DNA from: a virus
Reading direction: 5' to 3' (one strand)
DNA length: 64,000 nucleotides
IMG/VR virus record: IMGVR_UViG_3300044797_000098
Coordinates: 342,471-406,470 of that record
The notes beneath the pieces are model-generated. The model made no database searches, was not told where the DNA came from, and saw only the letters and a program-made list of their open reading frames with translations. Position numbers and translations under genes: made by a program. Shown in pieces: positions 8,482 to 16,581 of the stretch. The stretch's first letter is position 1, and every line of letters starts with the position of its first letter.

Positions 8482-9321
8482 TTACCTCAATCTTTCGAAT
8501 GTTTCAACGAACCTGTTCCAATACTTCTTTTCAAGAATGGTTTCGAACTCCATCCACTCGAACTCTTCCTTCAATGCATCAAAATCAATTTCATATTCCG
8601 AAAACTCTAATTCTTCATCTTCAATGATTTTAAACTCGACTAATTGCTTATTCAGGGAATAGTTCGCCCTGTTCTCTTCTTTGGAAAGAAACTCTGCTAA
8701 CTTTTCTGGATCACTTGCAATTGCAATAGCCTTCTTCTTGCTAATCAGCGAGGGAATGTTGTCGCTCGTATCACCATTCAATGTTAGGAATGTTAGGAAG
8801 TGATAGTCTGGCGGGACAACATATGCTTTGAGTGCGTGGCTATATACTTTTAGATTATCATAACCTTTTTGCAATAACTGAATATAATCTTTATCCGACG
8901 ATATGACAATTAGTTCTTCGTCTCGTAATGTAGAAACTAATGTTGCAATAACATCGTCTGCTTCGTATCTATTTGATTTTACTTGTGTAATTGGAAGATA
9001 TTTTAGTAATTTTAGAATGATATTATATTGGCGAAGGAAGTCATCTCGTTTCTTTTGCTTATCATCCGATCCTACTTTGATGATACGGTTTGCTTTATAT
9101 TCGGAAAATAATTCATATCGGAAGCACGAATTGCCCTCGGTCGCAAAAAACACTTTATCGGGATCGAACTGCTCAATCAATGCACGGGTGTTGCGGAAAA
9201 AATTATATACTGCCGTGAAACTTTCTTTGTCTTCATCTTCTGGTTTTGGTTTTCCGAATGTTATATTACTGCGATATCCGAAGTTAAGTCCATCGATCAG
9301 TAATATCTTGTCTTTGCTCAT
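8482..9321 (-). CDS. 5'-3' exonuclease / flap endonuclease (T4 RNase H-like, Pol I N-domain family)
   Basis: Motifs of the PIN/FEN family appear in order: LLIDGLN near residue 8, the arch and active-site segment FRYELFSEYKANR near residue 70, EADDVIATL near residue 120, VISSDKDYIQLL near 140, and GDTSDNIP (helix-hairpin-helix entry) near 183. The Asp/Glu residues form the two-metal site. In phages these enzymes remove RNA primers or 5' flaps during replication. The C-terminal acidic region is shorter than in Pol I. It overlaps a small membrane-protein gene at its 5' end. Confidence 0.85.
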   Translation of the reverse strand: MSKDKILLIDGLNFGYRSNITFGKPKPEDEDKESFTAVYNFFRNTRALIEQFDPDKVFFATEGNSCFRYELFSEYKANRIIKVGSDDKQKKRDDFLRQYNIILKLLKYLPITQVKSNRYEADDVIATLVSTLRDEELIVISSDKDYIQLLQKGYDNLKVYSHALKAYVVPPDYHFLTFLTLNGDTSDNIPSLISKKKAIAIASDPEKLAEFLSKEENRANYSLNKQLVEFKIIEDEELEFSEYEIDFDALKEEFEWMEFETILEKKYWNRFVETFERLR

Positions 9322-9427
9322 TATGATGATGTCTCTTTACTTTCCTAACATACCCTTCAACCGACAATATAATAATAACTAACAATCCAGCGAATGCAAG
9401 TGGATGCCGTCGAATAAAATTAACCAT
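9284..9427 (-). CDS. Small single-span membrane protein, 47 aa
   Basis: MVNFIRRHP, then a 16-residue hydrophobic span (FAGLLVIIILSV), then a basic His-rich tail. It overlaps the exonuclease start by 38 bp and fills the otherwise empty gap. Topology would be N-in with an Arg-rich anchor. Function unknown. Confidence 0.55.
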   Translation of the reverse strand: MVNFIRRHPLAFAGLLVIIILSVEGYVRKVKRHHHNEQRQDITDRWT

Positions 9428-9438
9428 CTATTAGAATG

Positions 9439-9660
9439 CTACATTAGCAATAGATATTTTTCTATGCCTTCTCTGTATTTGGAATACCAATCACATTGCC
9501 TTATATAATCTAATGGCTCGTGCCCATATTCTTTCCTAATGAAAACTATCAGTCTAACAACTTCGCGTGAAACATCTAATCTCTGTTCCTCACATAATTT
9601 AATTATTTCAGACCAAGTGTTGGTTTTACATAACTGTTTGTAATCAAGCACAATATACAA
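9439..9660 (-). CDS. Small protein with EKYLLLM C-terminal tag, 73 aa
   Basis: Related in outline to the tandem family at 28479-29642: a segment with LDVSREVVRLIV followed by a Tyr-rich stretch and the ending EGIEKYLLLM. Start MYIVLDY overlaps the upstream stop. Function unknown. Confidence 0.7.
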   Translation of the reverse strand: MYIVLDYKQLCKTNTWSEIIKLCEEQRLDVSREVVRLIVFIRKEYGHEPLDYIRQCDWYSKYREGIEKYLLLM

Positions 9661-10426
9661 TCTTTCTCAACCCAAGCAATAACTCATTCTTTTTCTCATC
9701 GTCAAGTTTTTCCAATACAACATTTACCGCAATTCCAGCCCAACCAGTATTTTCATTCAAGCCTTTTGCAATAGCATTTTCGAATGCAATTTTAGACCGC
9801 TCGTCATTCCACATTGACGCCATCAGATATGCGCCCTTGTCATAATTTCTTTCAATCAATTTAGGCAATTCTTTTGCTGCCAATTCAGGATTAGAAACAC
9901 GCATACCCAAGAATGCAGGGCTCCACCAAAATACTGAACTATTCGACCATACATTGAACCACCATTGTTCAATGGCTTCTTGTCGAGTTTGGATATATGC
10001 GAATGCAATCATACCGTCTCGATATGTTGTTTTCCATTTAAGATCTTCGCAAAACATAGCGTCTTTTTTTGCCAATAACCATTTATACAATAATGTTTCG
10101 CAACGCTTTATTCGCGAATTGGCAATTATAGAAAACACTCCCCGCAATAATTCGTGGCTTTCTTTTTCTTTGTCGTGCAAAAGATTGTGCAATAACAAGC
10201 CAACCGCAGGAACAATGACATCATTTACACCTTTATCAATGAATGTATTGATGATATCTGTTGGTTCCTCACCATTATGATGTCTAACATATGGCCCATT
10301 TACACCCGGACTAACTATTCTTTTTTTAAGCAGTTCAACAATTTCTTCTGGTGAATTGGTTTTTTTCATACCTTTCACCCAAGGATCTCGTTTTACATAA
10401 CTGTCTGTTAAATCTTGCTGATACAT
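9644..10426 (-). CDS. Helical protein of unknown function, 260 aa
   Basis: Nearly all-helical, with repeated short helical hairpins (for example VIVPAVGLLLHNLL, RIKRCETLLYKWLL, ELAAKELPKLIERNYDKGAYLMASM) that resemble HEAT-like repeats. No catalytic motif seen. It lies in a run of minus-strand genes with 1-20 bp spacing. The HEAT-like idea is only from the helix pattern. Confidence 0.7.
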   Translation of the reverse strand: MYQQDLTDSYVKRDPWVKGMKKTNSPEEIVELLKKRIVSPGVNGPYVRHHNGEEPTDIINTFIDKGVNDVIVPAVGLLLHNLLHDKEKESHELLRGVFSIIANSRIKRCETLLYKWLLAKKDAMFCEDLKWKTTYRDGMIAFAYIQTRQEAIEQWWFNVWSNSSVFWWSPAFLGMRVSNPELAAKELPKLIERNYDKGAYLMASMWNDERSKIAFENAIAKGLNENTGWAGIAVNVVLEKLDDEKKNELLLGLRKIVYCA

Positions 10427-10434
10427 ATCTTCCT

Positions 10435-10728
10435 CTAATAATTTTTAGTTTCTGCTTCTTTTTTAGCAAAATCAATTAAAACTTCGAGTTCTTGCGGAAT
10501 TGAACTGTTCAATACACTAAAATCAATACAACCGCCACAAGCACAACCGGCATTAAGTTTCCCATTCTTTATTAGAAAATCTTCTGCTAATTTATATGCT
10601 GGTTCTTCGGGTTTGATATAATTTTTAAGTTTTGCCGGATTTAAAATTAAATCCTTATACATAAGAATTAAAGCATCTCTTATAGCCTGAACCTTATCTG
10701 GTTCTGAAAGGTGTATATAGGCTGCCAT
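10435..10728 (-). CDS. Small zinc-binding protein, 97 aa (paralog pair)
   Basis: Helical N-terminus, then CACGGC near residue 64, and the ending AKKEAETKNY. The neighbour at 10728 has the same plan (CVCC, ending ARSNAEKKSY), so this is a tandem duplicate. The ATG at 10728 overlaps the neighbour's TGA; the codon before it is TTG and is not preferred. Confidence 0.7.
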   Translation of the reverse strand: MAAYIHLSEPDKVQAIRDALILMYKDLILNPAKLKNYIKPEEPAYKLAEDFLIKNGKLNAGCACGGCIDFSVLNSSIPQELEVLIDFAKKEAETKNY

Positions 10729-11024
10729 CAATAACTTTTCTTTTCTGCATTCGAACGAGCAACATCAAGCAATGGTTCAAGTTCTGGATCAATCGGAACC
10801 ATTTTGATTTTTGTTGGATCGAACCGTCTGCAACATACGCAAGTTTTGGAATTGAACCTATTTACAAAATTGAGTATGGATTTTGATTGAGCGTTATCGA
10901 TGAACTTTTGTGCTACATAAGTTTTTAATACTTCTGGTGTATCAAAAATAGATTTGATCACTGCTGAAAACTCTTGTTTTAATACTGTAATTTTATCATT
11001 TGGTGAAAAATCTGAATAATGCAT
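10728..11024 (-). CDS. Small zinc-binding protein, 98 aa (paralog pair)
   Basis: Same architecture as the gene at 10435: about 60 helical residues, a CVCC motif, then an acidic P-ELE-LLD-A segment and the C-terminal AEKKSY. Divergence between the copies is high outside these anchors. Function unknown. Confidence 0.7.
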   Translation of the reverse strand: MHYSDFSPNDKITVLKQEFSAVIKSIFDTPEVLKTYVAQKFIDNAQSKSILNFVNRFNSKTCVCCRRFDPTKIKMVPIDPELEPLLDVARSNAEKKSY

Positions 11025-11025
11025 T

Positions 11026-11277
11026 TTAGTTCATCTCTTTTTTGTTGTCGCTATATTCGGCGCGAACAATTAGGTTTTGACTGTCTTTTGCGGAAACGAA
11101 TATGATTTTGTTTGGAAGATTAATGCGAAGTGATTTGATACGCTTATCGAGAATAAAATCGGAACATCGAATAAGGATTTTTGATCCGATATCCTCATCT
11201 GGTGCTGATACCTCGATTGAGTTATTCAACATAACTGCATCCTGACCAATTAATTTGAATGATACTGGTTCGTTCAT
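11026..11277 (-). CDS. Small beta-rich protein, 83 aa
   Basis: The start MNEPVSFKLI was chosen because the promoter at 11296-11324 puts the transcription start just upstream, and a GAGG box lies 8 nt before the ATG. The product is beta-strand-rich with no known motif. Confidence 0.7.
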   Translation of the reverse strand: MNEPVSFKLIGQDAVMLNNSIEVSAPDEDIGSKILIRCSDFILDKRIKSLRINLPNKIIFVSAKDSQNLIVRAEYSDNKKEMN

Positions 11278-11295
11278 CACATTATCCTCGAATAC

Positions 11296-11324
11296 AATGT
11301 AAGGCTCGACAAGCCCCAAGTCAA
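11296..11324 (-). promoter_or_regulatory. Sigma70-type promoter
   Basis: Minus strand -35 TTGACT (11319-11324), 17-bp spacer, -10 TACATT (11296-11301). It drives the block starting at 11277. Confidence 0.7.
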
Positions 11325-11350
11325 TGTGGATACTTAGCTACTGATGTGTG

Positions 11351-11773
11351 CTACCGTCCTACAACCAGCGCGCCAGCAATAATCAATACCATCCCAATAA
11401 CTTTCATCATCGTTATTTGCTCTCTGAAAAATATCGAAGTCAAAATCAATGTTATTACGATTGGCATTGTTGTTGATATAGCATACAATGTAGCAACATT
11501 ATTGCTATATTTTACGCCATATATGAATGCAAGTCCTGCCATCGTTGCTGATAGCGTTGCAAGCATTGCCCACATCACGCCAGTTATATTGAATGGTTGT
11601 GCTGAAACTTTCGTATTCAATATATGTAAATATATTGGCAACAAGCATATTCCAACACAACAATTTACAATGTGGATTTGGAATGGATGTATGTGTTTTA
11701 CTGCAAGTTTTAAAAAGAAACTCCAACATCCATATCCTATAATAGATAGGATTATTAGATATTTGCTATTCAT
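11351..11773 (-). CDS. EamA/DMT-family transporter, half-size, 140 aa
   Basis: Four to five hydrophobic spans with short loops, ending in the typical EamA block: ATLYAISTTMPIVITLILTSIFFREQITMMKVIGMVLIIAGALVV. This matches one EamA repeat (about 140 residues); the usual bacterial proteins have two. It would sit in the host inner membrane and would need to dimerise. Substrate unknown. A transporter is unusual in a phage. The promoter of the next gene lies directly downstream, at 11296. Confidence 0.75.
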   Translation of the reverse strand: MNSKYLIILSIIGYGCWSFFLKLAVKHIHPFQIHIVNCCVGICLLPIYLHILNTKVSAQPFNITGVMWAMLATLSATMAGLAFIYGVKYSNNVATLYAISTTMPIVITLILTSIFFREQITMMKVIGMVLIIAGALVVGR

Positions 11774-11774
11774 A

Positions 11775-12488
11775 TCACGACCACAAGTATTTTCTAATTT
11801 TCAGCAATCGAATAAGCATCTCTTCCAATTTATCTTCGTTTCTTTTATCGATGTTTTTTAATTCTTCCCATAGTATTTTTGTGTATGGGGATTTGGATTT
11901 TTTAGCATTGTGCCATTTTGTTAATGCTTCGTCGCCTTCTTTACATTCGAGTTTTCGACCCTTATTCCACCAATTATAGATCGCAATGATTTCATTATTC
12001 TGATCTAATTGATGTTGCAAGTGCGGTTCTTTTGCAATATCTTCTTGCGTCGGAAAATACATATGCACAAGTTGTTCTTCTACGAAGTTAGTCAATAGAT
12101 TGAACATCGCATATATCATTTTGGTATCCGTATCAATATATCCAGATCGATAGCAATCAACATCGAATTGCTTATTGCGTTTTGGCTGGCGAAGATCGAG
12201 CATATGATCTCGACGAATAATGAAAGATAGGAACCAGTATTTGAACTCTCGAAGTTTCCATCCAATTAATTTTAGCCAAGTATGATAAATGAACTCGGGA
12301 AGCGTTGAGGCGAAGAAAAACTTTACGGGGTAAGTCTTTTTGAGATAGTTATAGTAATAAGCCCAAGTTTTTTCACCATGATCGTCTTCTTCCTCGTCAT
12401 CCCAATCCATTGCCATAGCATTGCAGTGCTTCGACATTCCTAATTGTTTAGGATTGGGGAACTTGAAAATCTTTTGGAAGTATAGCAT
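11775..12488 (-). CDS. Unknown protein, 237 aa
   Basis: Aromatic and charged, with a very acidic stretch (DWDDEEEDD) near residue 30, a hydrophobic patch near residue 85 and the motif AIYNWWNKGRK near residue 170. Similar proteins with an NWW-x-R signature are, as I remember, common hypothetical proteins of large phages; the function is not known. Confidence 0.75.
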   Translation of the reverse strand: MLYFQKIFKFPNPKQLGMSKHCNAMAMDWDDEEEDDHGEKTWAYYYNYLKKTYPVKFFFASTLPEFIYHTWLKLIGWKLREFKYWFLSFIIRRDHMLDLRQPKRNKQFDVDCYRSGYIDTDTKMIYAMFNLLTNFVEEQLVHMYFPTQEDIAKEPHLQHQLDQNNEIIAIYNWWNKGRKLECKEGDEALTKWHNAKKSKSPYTKILWEELKNIDKRNEDKLEEMLIRLLKIRKYLWS

Positions 12489-12758
12489 TTATGCTCTCTC
12501 ACACAAAACATTTTCTTTGGCTAACCTTATTAGACATTTTACTCCACGAACCTCATTTTCAATATATGCTTCACTTACTTTTACTTCCCACGGTGATCCC
12601 ATATCACTAATAGTGTAGGAATGGTTCTTTACAACAACTGTTTCTGTTGTTTCATCTCCATTAGCCCAACGAACTAATAATAGTTCGCCGTTTTTCAATG
12701 GTTTTTCATCCAATCGATCAATATAACACCAATTACTATAAATCTCTACCTTTTTCAT
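12489..12758 (-). CDS. Small unknown protein, 89 aa
   Basis: Begins MKKVEIYSNW and abuts the downstream gene with no spacer. Predicted beta-rich; no motif recognised. Confidence 0.7.
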   Translation of the reverse strand: MKKVEIYSNWCYIDRLDEKPLKNGELLLVRWANGDETTETVVVKNHSYTISDMGSPWEVKVSEAYIENEVRGVKCLIRLAKENVLCERA

Positions 12759-13120
12759 TTGACCAATTCCTCTCTAATCATAACGCCCAATTCATAAGCA
12801 AAATCTTCCTGATCATATTCGGATTTTGGATATCCGTCGAAACCTTTTTGGAATGAACGAACCCAATTTACATTTGTTTCCAAAATCTTTTCGATTGAAT
12901 AACTTCTCCAATTGGTGAGGTGTGCTGGTATAACATTTTGTTTTGCCAACATTACACACGCGAGCGCACAACAATTAGCATCCTTCTTTGGCACCCATTG
13001 TTCTTTGCCTTTGATTTTTTTGAGTTCGATGCCCCAAGATTGAATGCCAAGTTTTACACCATTGGCCGTGATGGTTTTGATTGCATCACGAATAATCTGT
13101 TCTCGTTCTCCGTCATTCAT
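12755..13120 (-). CDS. Unknown protein, 121 aa
   Basis: Contains DANCCALACVMLA, a paired Trp/Arg segment, and VRSFQKGFDGYP near residue 88 followed by an acidic helix. The GFDG block is reminiscent of a small phage family of unknown function. Its ATG overlaps the upstream stop. Confidence 0.7.
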   Translation of the reverse strand: MNDGEREQIIRDAIKTITANGVKLGIQSWGIELKKIKGKEQWVPKKDANCCALACVMLAKQNVIPAHLTNWRSYSIEKILETNVNWVRSFQKGFDGYPKSEYDQEDFAYELGVMIREELVK

Positions 13121-13422
13121 AGTAATAGCAACAATTTTTCTAATTGTTCCACTGTTTTAGCATCGAATAGTTTCGCCCCATACAATTCAGTTATACAGTG
13201 AATGTCGATTGCTAATCCGTTCTCCATTCTAACCCTGCTAACAATGGTTTTAAAACCTGTGTTTTCCAACTCCCATTCTATTCTATATGTCGCCCCAACT
13301 GTGCGGAATGCATACCCATTCCATTGACTAATATCGCATTCGTGGCATTTAGAAAATGAACCACCAAAACCATTATCCCATATCAATGGCTGTTTGCAAC
13401 ATATACAATTTTTGTTTATCAT
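13117..13422 (-). CDS. Zinc-ribbon protein with EKLLLLL tail, 101 aa (family copy 1)
   Basis: N-terminal zinc knuckles CICC-(x)n-CHECD, a beta-rich middle, and the C-terminal LFDAKTVEQLEKLLLLL. It is one of four consecutive paralogs (13117, 13419, 13679, 13987) joined by 4-bp overlaps. The zinc site is inferred from the Cys spacing. Function unknown. Confidence 0.8.
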   Translation of the reverse strand: MINKNCICCKQPLIWDNGFGGSFSKCHECDISQWNGYAFRTVGATYRIEWELENTGFKTIVSRVRMENGLAIDIHCITELYGAKLFDAKTVEQLEKLLLLL

Positions 13423-13682
13423 AGTAAAATCAATAGTTTCTCAATTTGTTCCACTGTTCTAACATCGAATAATTTATACCCAACAAAAGACTTAATCGCT
13501 TTTGGTGAGCCACTGTGTCTTGAAAAAATAAATGTATGATTGTTTGACCACTCAATATCATATGAATATATTTGTCTGATCGAAAAAAGAGTGTAATGAT
13601 AAATATCACATTGATTACAATACCTTACCAAGGCGAATGGATCCAGCGGTATATTACAAGCGATACAATTCATACGCCTCAT
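13419..13682 (-). CDS. Zinc-ribbon protein with EKLLILL tail, 87 aa (family copy 2)
   Basis: CIAC-(x)n-CNQCD zinc pair, then IQ-style beta strands, and the ending LFDVRTVEQIEKLLILL. Paralog of its neighbours on both sides. Confidence 0.8.
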   Translation of the reverse strand: MRRMNCIACNIPLDPFALVRYCNQCDIYHYTLFSIRQIYSYDIEWSNNHTFIFSRHSGSPKAIKSFVGYKLFDVRTVEQIEKLLILL

Positions 13683-13990
13683 ATCAAAATCAACAATTTT
13701 TCTAATTGTTCTTTCGTCTTTATATCGAACAATTTCCAGCCATCGATTACTTTGATTTCATCTGGATACCATTGTTTTATGGATTCGAACCACTTATCCT
13801 TGAGTATGGCAGTTATTGGATCTGCACTATATTCATCCCTATTCCATTGGATCACATAATTCTCTATGTATCTTCCGCAATCATTACCATCATAATTCAT
13901 ATCACCAAAATATATTATATCACATTCATCACATTTGTTTGTGGTTTGTGTTGCGTTTCGTGTTGGTTTCTTGCAAGATATACATCTCAT
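13679..13990 (-). CDS. Zinc-ribbon protein with EKLLILI tail, 103 aa (family copy 3)
   Basis: CISC-(x)n-CDECD pair, a D-W variable middle and the ending LFDIKTKEQLEKLLILI. Start MRCISCKK places the first Cys pair three residues from the N-terminus, as in the other copies. Confidence 0.8.
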   Translation of the reverse strand: MRCISCKKPTRNATQTTNKCDECDIIYFGDMNYDGNDCGRYIENYVIQWNRDEYSADPITAILKDKWFESIKQWYPDEIKVIDGWKLFDIKTKEQLEKLLILI

Positions 13991-14676
13991 ATTAATATAA
14001 ACAATCTTTCAATCTCTTCTGGCGTTTTAGTCTTTGCCAATTTCAATATCATATCAATATGATTTATTGTTTTTACCCAAAACAATTTTAGACCATCGAA
14101 TGATATAATCTCATCCCATATCTCTCTTGTGCTTTCCGGACTATCATTAATATCTTCCTGAATAACTGTTCGTATAGGTTCTCCATCGTGCCATAGCCAA
14201 GTTATTTGTAGATATTCTACTGATCGTTCTGCTTGCCCACCACCTTTTAGATAGGCAATATCGCAACTATAACACCAAGTATAACGATATTTTTCATTGA
14301 ACTCAATTTTATTTCCACAACATATGCAATCAAAACTCGTCATCGTCATCATCAATCCCACCACCAGTATTATCTTCCTTTGTTCATCTGTTAGTGATTG
14401 AAGGAGCCCCGGAGCATTTGCTATTTTCTCTACCATATCGTCATAATGCTTTTTGAACTCTGGATTTTTCATTTGTTCATCGAACCATTTAGCGAAGCCG
14501 GTTTCGTCTTCTTTATCTTCTTCCACTTCTTCGAGCAGTTCTCGCTGTTCATTCTTTTGACCACCGCGAGGTGCGTTCTTTGATTTCATTGGTGCCATTC
14601 CTGCCACACGCGAGCGCGCTGACATAACATTGGAATTGCGAGGAACGGATTTGGTTTTCTTTTTATTTTTTGACAT
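13987..14676 (-). CDS. Fusion: basic/acidic N-terminal protein plus zinc-ribbon paralog (copy 4), 229 aa
   Basis: Residues 1-110 are a separate unit: a Lys/Arg-rich start, an acidic LLEEVEEDKED stretch and a helical FAKWFDEQMKNPEFKKHY segment. Residues from about 113 (MTSFDCICCGNK) are a complete zinc-ribbon paralog ending PEEIERLFILI. The natural start of the second half would be the internal ATG at MTSFD, so this is either a gene fusion or a stop lost by a small indel. Confidence 0.7.
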   Translation of the reverse strand: MSKNKKKTKSVPRNSNVMSARSRVAGMAPMKSKNAPRGGQKNEQRELLEEVEEDKEDETGFAKWFDEQMKNPEFKKHYDDMVEKIANAPGLLQSLTDEQRKIILVVGLMMTMTSFDCICCGNKIEFNEKYRYTWCYSCDIAYLKGGGQAERSVEYLQITWLWHDGEPIRTVIQEDINDSPESTREIWDEIISFDGLKLFWVKTINHIDMILKLAKTKTPEEIERLFILI

Positions 14677-14681
14677 AATTT

Positions 14682-15077
14682 TTATATTGTTTGATTGATG
14701 CTATCCATGTCTTCAATTTTTTTATTAAGACCGAAGTCTTTTAGGAACATTTCCACTGCATCACGGTCGTTAGAAAACACCGCATAATCATGTTCTCCAA
14801 CATCCGAGTATTCGTCCGTATTAATGAGACATACTTCTTTACCGTTTTTTGTAGCATAATCTCCGAATAGTCTATTCCTCTTGCCTTCATGACGCATAGG
14901 TTTTTCGGCATACGCAAATGCAGCGTCGGCATACGCAAATGCAGCGATAGTCCATCCATTACCGAGATCGCAATCTCTACCGATGTTATCAGCGTCCTCA
15001 TATAGATCGATCATAGGACGAAACTTTCCAAGCATTGCTACATTTTTTACGATGTCTGAATATGTATGTCTGCTCAT
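14682..15077 (-). CDS. Unknown protein with a short internal duplication, 131 aa
   Basis: MSRHTYSDIV start with TAGGAG upstream. Residues 45-58 read AAFAYADAAFAYAE, the product of an exact 21-bp tandem duplication at 14905-14946. The C-terminal part is acidic and Asp-rich. It is the first gene behind the promoter at 15144. Function unknown. Confidence 0.75.
   Translation of the reverse strand: MSRHTYSDIVKNVAMLGKFRPMIDLYEDADNIGRDCDLGNGWTIAAFAYADAAFAYAEKPMRHEGKRNRLFGDYATKNGKEVCLINTDEYSDVGEHDYAVFSNDRDAVEMFLKDFGLNKKIEDMDSINQTI
14905..14946. repeat. 21-bp tandem duplication inside a coding region
   Basis: Two perfect adjacent 21-bp units (14905-14925 and 14926-14946) encode a repeated AFAYA(D/E) heptad. 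The frame is kept, which fits replication slippage. Confidence 0.85.
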
Positions 15078-15084
15078 TTTTTTG

Positions 15085-15143
15085 CTCCTATGTAGGGAAA
15101 ACTGCGAGAAACGGCTACCGCTTTGGCGCCGTTTCCTGCTCTA
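15085..15143 (-). promoter_or_regulatory. Leader hairpin ahead of the 15077 gene
   Basis: In the transcript from the promoter at 15144, GAAACGGC and GCCGTTTC form an 8-bp perfect stem around a 12-nt loop, just before the ribosome-binding site. It may affect translation or RNA stability. Confidence 0.45.
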
Positions 15144-15172
15144 ACAATAGCCATCGATCACCGCTTCGTCAA
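15144..15172 (-). promoter_or_regulatory. Sigma70-type promoter
   Basis: Minus strand -35 TTGACG (15167-15172), 17-bp spacer, -10 TATTGT (15144-15149). Confidence 0.65.
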
Positions 15173-15216
15173 GCCCATATTAACTTAATCTTTTATATCA
15201 TAACATATGGATATTA

Positions 15217-15234
15217 TTGCATAATAGTATGCAA
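15217..15234. promoter_or_regulatory. Inverted repeat, candidate operator
   Basis: TTGCATA-ATAG-TATGCAA is a perfect 7-4-7 inverted repeat. The core GCATA-N4-TATGC also occurs at 18214-18227, next to the ribbon-helix-helix gene, so both may be bound by that protein. Confidence 0.4.
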
Positions 15235-15342
15235 AAATATAATTATAAAATTTAATATATTATCCAAACAATAAATTATCTTTGCAACGAAAACTCGAAA
15301 AATCTCAAAAAATACTTTATTTTAGAAAAAATATGAAAACAC

Positions 15343-15374
15343 GGGGCAACGTGTTGCTTTAACACGCGTGCCCC
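15343..15374 (-). terminator. Strong hairpin, probable terminator
   Basis: GGGGCAACGTGTT and AACACGCGTGCCCC form a nearly perfect 13-bp stem around GCTTT. On the minus strand it is followed by GTGTTTTCATATTTTTT, so it should terminate the transcript of the 15.7-18 kb block. Confidence 0.65.
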
Positions 15375-15530
15375 ATTTCTATATCAATAGACTATTGACT
15401 TATTATTCATGAAAACTTTTCATCTTTAATACTATTAGATATATCGCCTGTTTTTTGACAAAATCCCTTCCATGGATCATTTGGCTTTACTCGGATGGTT
15501 AATCCGTCTGGCGAGGTTGCATCTCTGCGA

Positions 15531-15551
15531 GCAGAATACCATTCTGCGTTT
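15531..15551 (+). terminator. Hairpin plus T-run
   Basis: GCAGAAT-ACC-ATTCTGC is a perfect 7-bp stem followed by GTTTTT on the plus strand. No plus-strand gene is seen upstream, so its role is unclear. Confidence 0.35.
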
Positions 15552-15685
15552 TTCGTGTTTTGAATGCCGTCGCATTATTTTGTTGTCGAGTCAATGCCCT
15601 TTGAGTTTATGCTCTTGGGTTCATTGCCAGCCCACAATCGGAGATACATTACATATCAAGCGATTGCGCCCGACATCTGGGTAAG

Positions 15686-15880
15686 TCAATAATCATTTCC
15701 TCTTTCAAGAGATTTTACTCTATCCCGTAAGCAATCTAACTCATTACACAAAAACCTTACACAATCTTTTATGTTTTCGTGGTCAATTTCTTTGTATCTT
15801 GGATATCCGTGAAAATCATTGTCTGGATTTTCTATCACCTGACTACACACGCTACATATTATTCCGGGCTTCGGTTTCAT
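15686..15880 (-). CDS. Small zinc/coiled-coil protein, 64 aa
   Basis: CSVC near residue 10, HENIKDC near the middle, then a C-terminal helical heptad stretch LCNELDCLRDRVKSLE. It directly abuts the gene upstream. Function unknown. Confidence 0.65.
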   Translation of the reverse strand: MKPKPGIICSVCSQVIENPDNDFHGYPRYKEIDHENIKDCVRFLCNELDCLRDRVKSLERGNDY

Positions 15881-16581
15881 TATGGTTTCGTGCTAACCTT
15901 TTTGATTGGTTTCATTTTCTTTGTTGGGGTTGGAACTGGATTTGCTGGCATTGGAACTGGAACTGTTTTTGTTCCACTGCCACCAATATATTGTCCTGAT
16001 CCTGCTGGCGGTGTAGCAGAAATACTTTGCGTTGGTTTAGTTGTTTTCAATGTTTTCAGTTGATTTACCGCATTCTTCATCTTCTCTTCGAGCGTTTTCT
16101 TTGCTTCCTTTTTCACTGTTGGCTTGGAAGATAGATCAATTTTCTTCGGTGTATAACCGATGCTCTTATACATATCTTCTCTTGGGAACCTATAATACTT
16201 TACGTTATCTTGTTCTGCGTTTTCTGGTTGTGATATATTATCACGCACCCGAATGATTGCGTTTCCATTCTTTACATCTTTACCAATTAGCCACACTGCT
16301 TTTTGCAGCACATAATCTTTGCCCGGTGCGCTGTGATCGAATGTGCTTGGCATATCCCACATAGCATCAATCTCTGCGAGGACAATAAAAACATCCGTTG
16401 GATCAAGTGATTTAGCAATGTTTTCCATATCGGTTAAATTTAAATCACCAGCACCAATTCGCTCGCCCGCACCATTATACCAGCCAGCATTTTTTATTAT
16501 GCTGTTCCAGCGCATTTGGTTATTAGATAGACCGAATGCTTTGCATTTGAGATCGCCGAACATTGATTTTGTGAGTTTCAT
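15880..16581 (-). CDS. Unknown protein with Pro/Lys/Thr-rich tail, 233 aa
   Basis: A globular part (residues 1-150, with DVFIVLAEIDAMWDMPSTFDH) is followed by a low-complexity tail with GSGQYIGGSGT and repeated PVPxP and KK motifs. It overlaps the stop of gltX by 4 bp, so it is co-transcribed. Such tails are often surface or linker segments in phage proteins; the function is unknown. Confidence 0.7.
   Translation of the reverse strand: MKLTKSMFGDLKCKAFGLSNNQMRWNSIIKNAGWYNGAGERIGAGDLNLTDMENIAKSLDPTDVFIVLAEIDAMWDMPSTFDHSAPGKDYVLQKAVWLIGKDVKNGNAIIRVRDNISQPENAEQDNVKYYRFPREDMYKSIGYTPKKIDLSSKPTVKKEAKKTLEEKMKNAVNQLKTLKTTKPTQSISATPPAGSGQYIGGSGTKTVPVPMPANPVPTPTKKMKPIKKVSTKP

Larger units (their letters stand above)
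15173..15685. other. Gene-poor interval of about 500 bp
   Basis: No convincing gene. It holds the inverted repeat at 15217, an AT-rich stretch, the strong hairpin at 15343-15374, and from about 15470 a more GC-balanced, stem-rich stretch (CGGAT/ATCCG, GCAGAAT/ATTCTGC) that could be an untranslated RNA. An open frame at 15472-15684 has an improbable composition and is not called. Confidence 0.5.

Noticed and set aside
9644-10426. DNA alkylation repair (AlkD-like HEAT) enzyme
   Set aside because: The helix pattern is HEAT-like but no catalytic Asp/Trp arrangement could be recognised.
11259-11861. 200-codon plus-strand frame opposite the EamA gene
   Set aside because: It is the antisense shadow of a clear transporter gene and has no ribosome-binding site.
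15472-15684. 70-codon plus-strand frame
   Set aside because: Leu/Cys/Arg-rich and improbable; the sequence is better explained as a stem-rich untranslated stretch.
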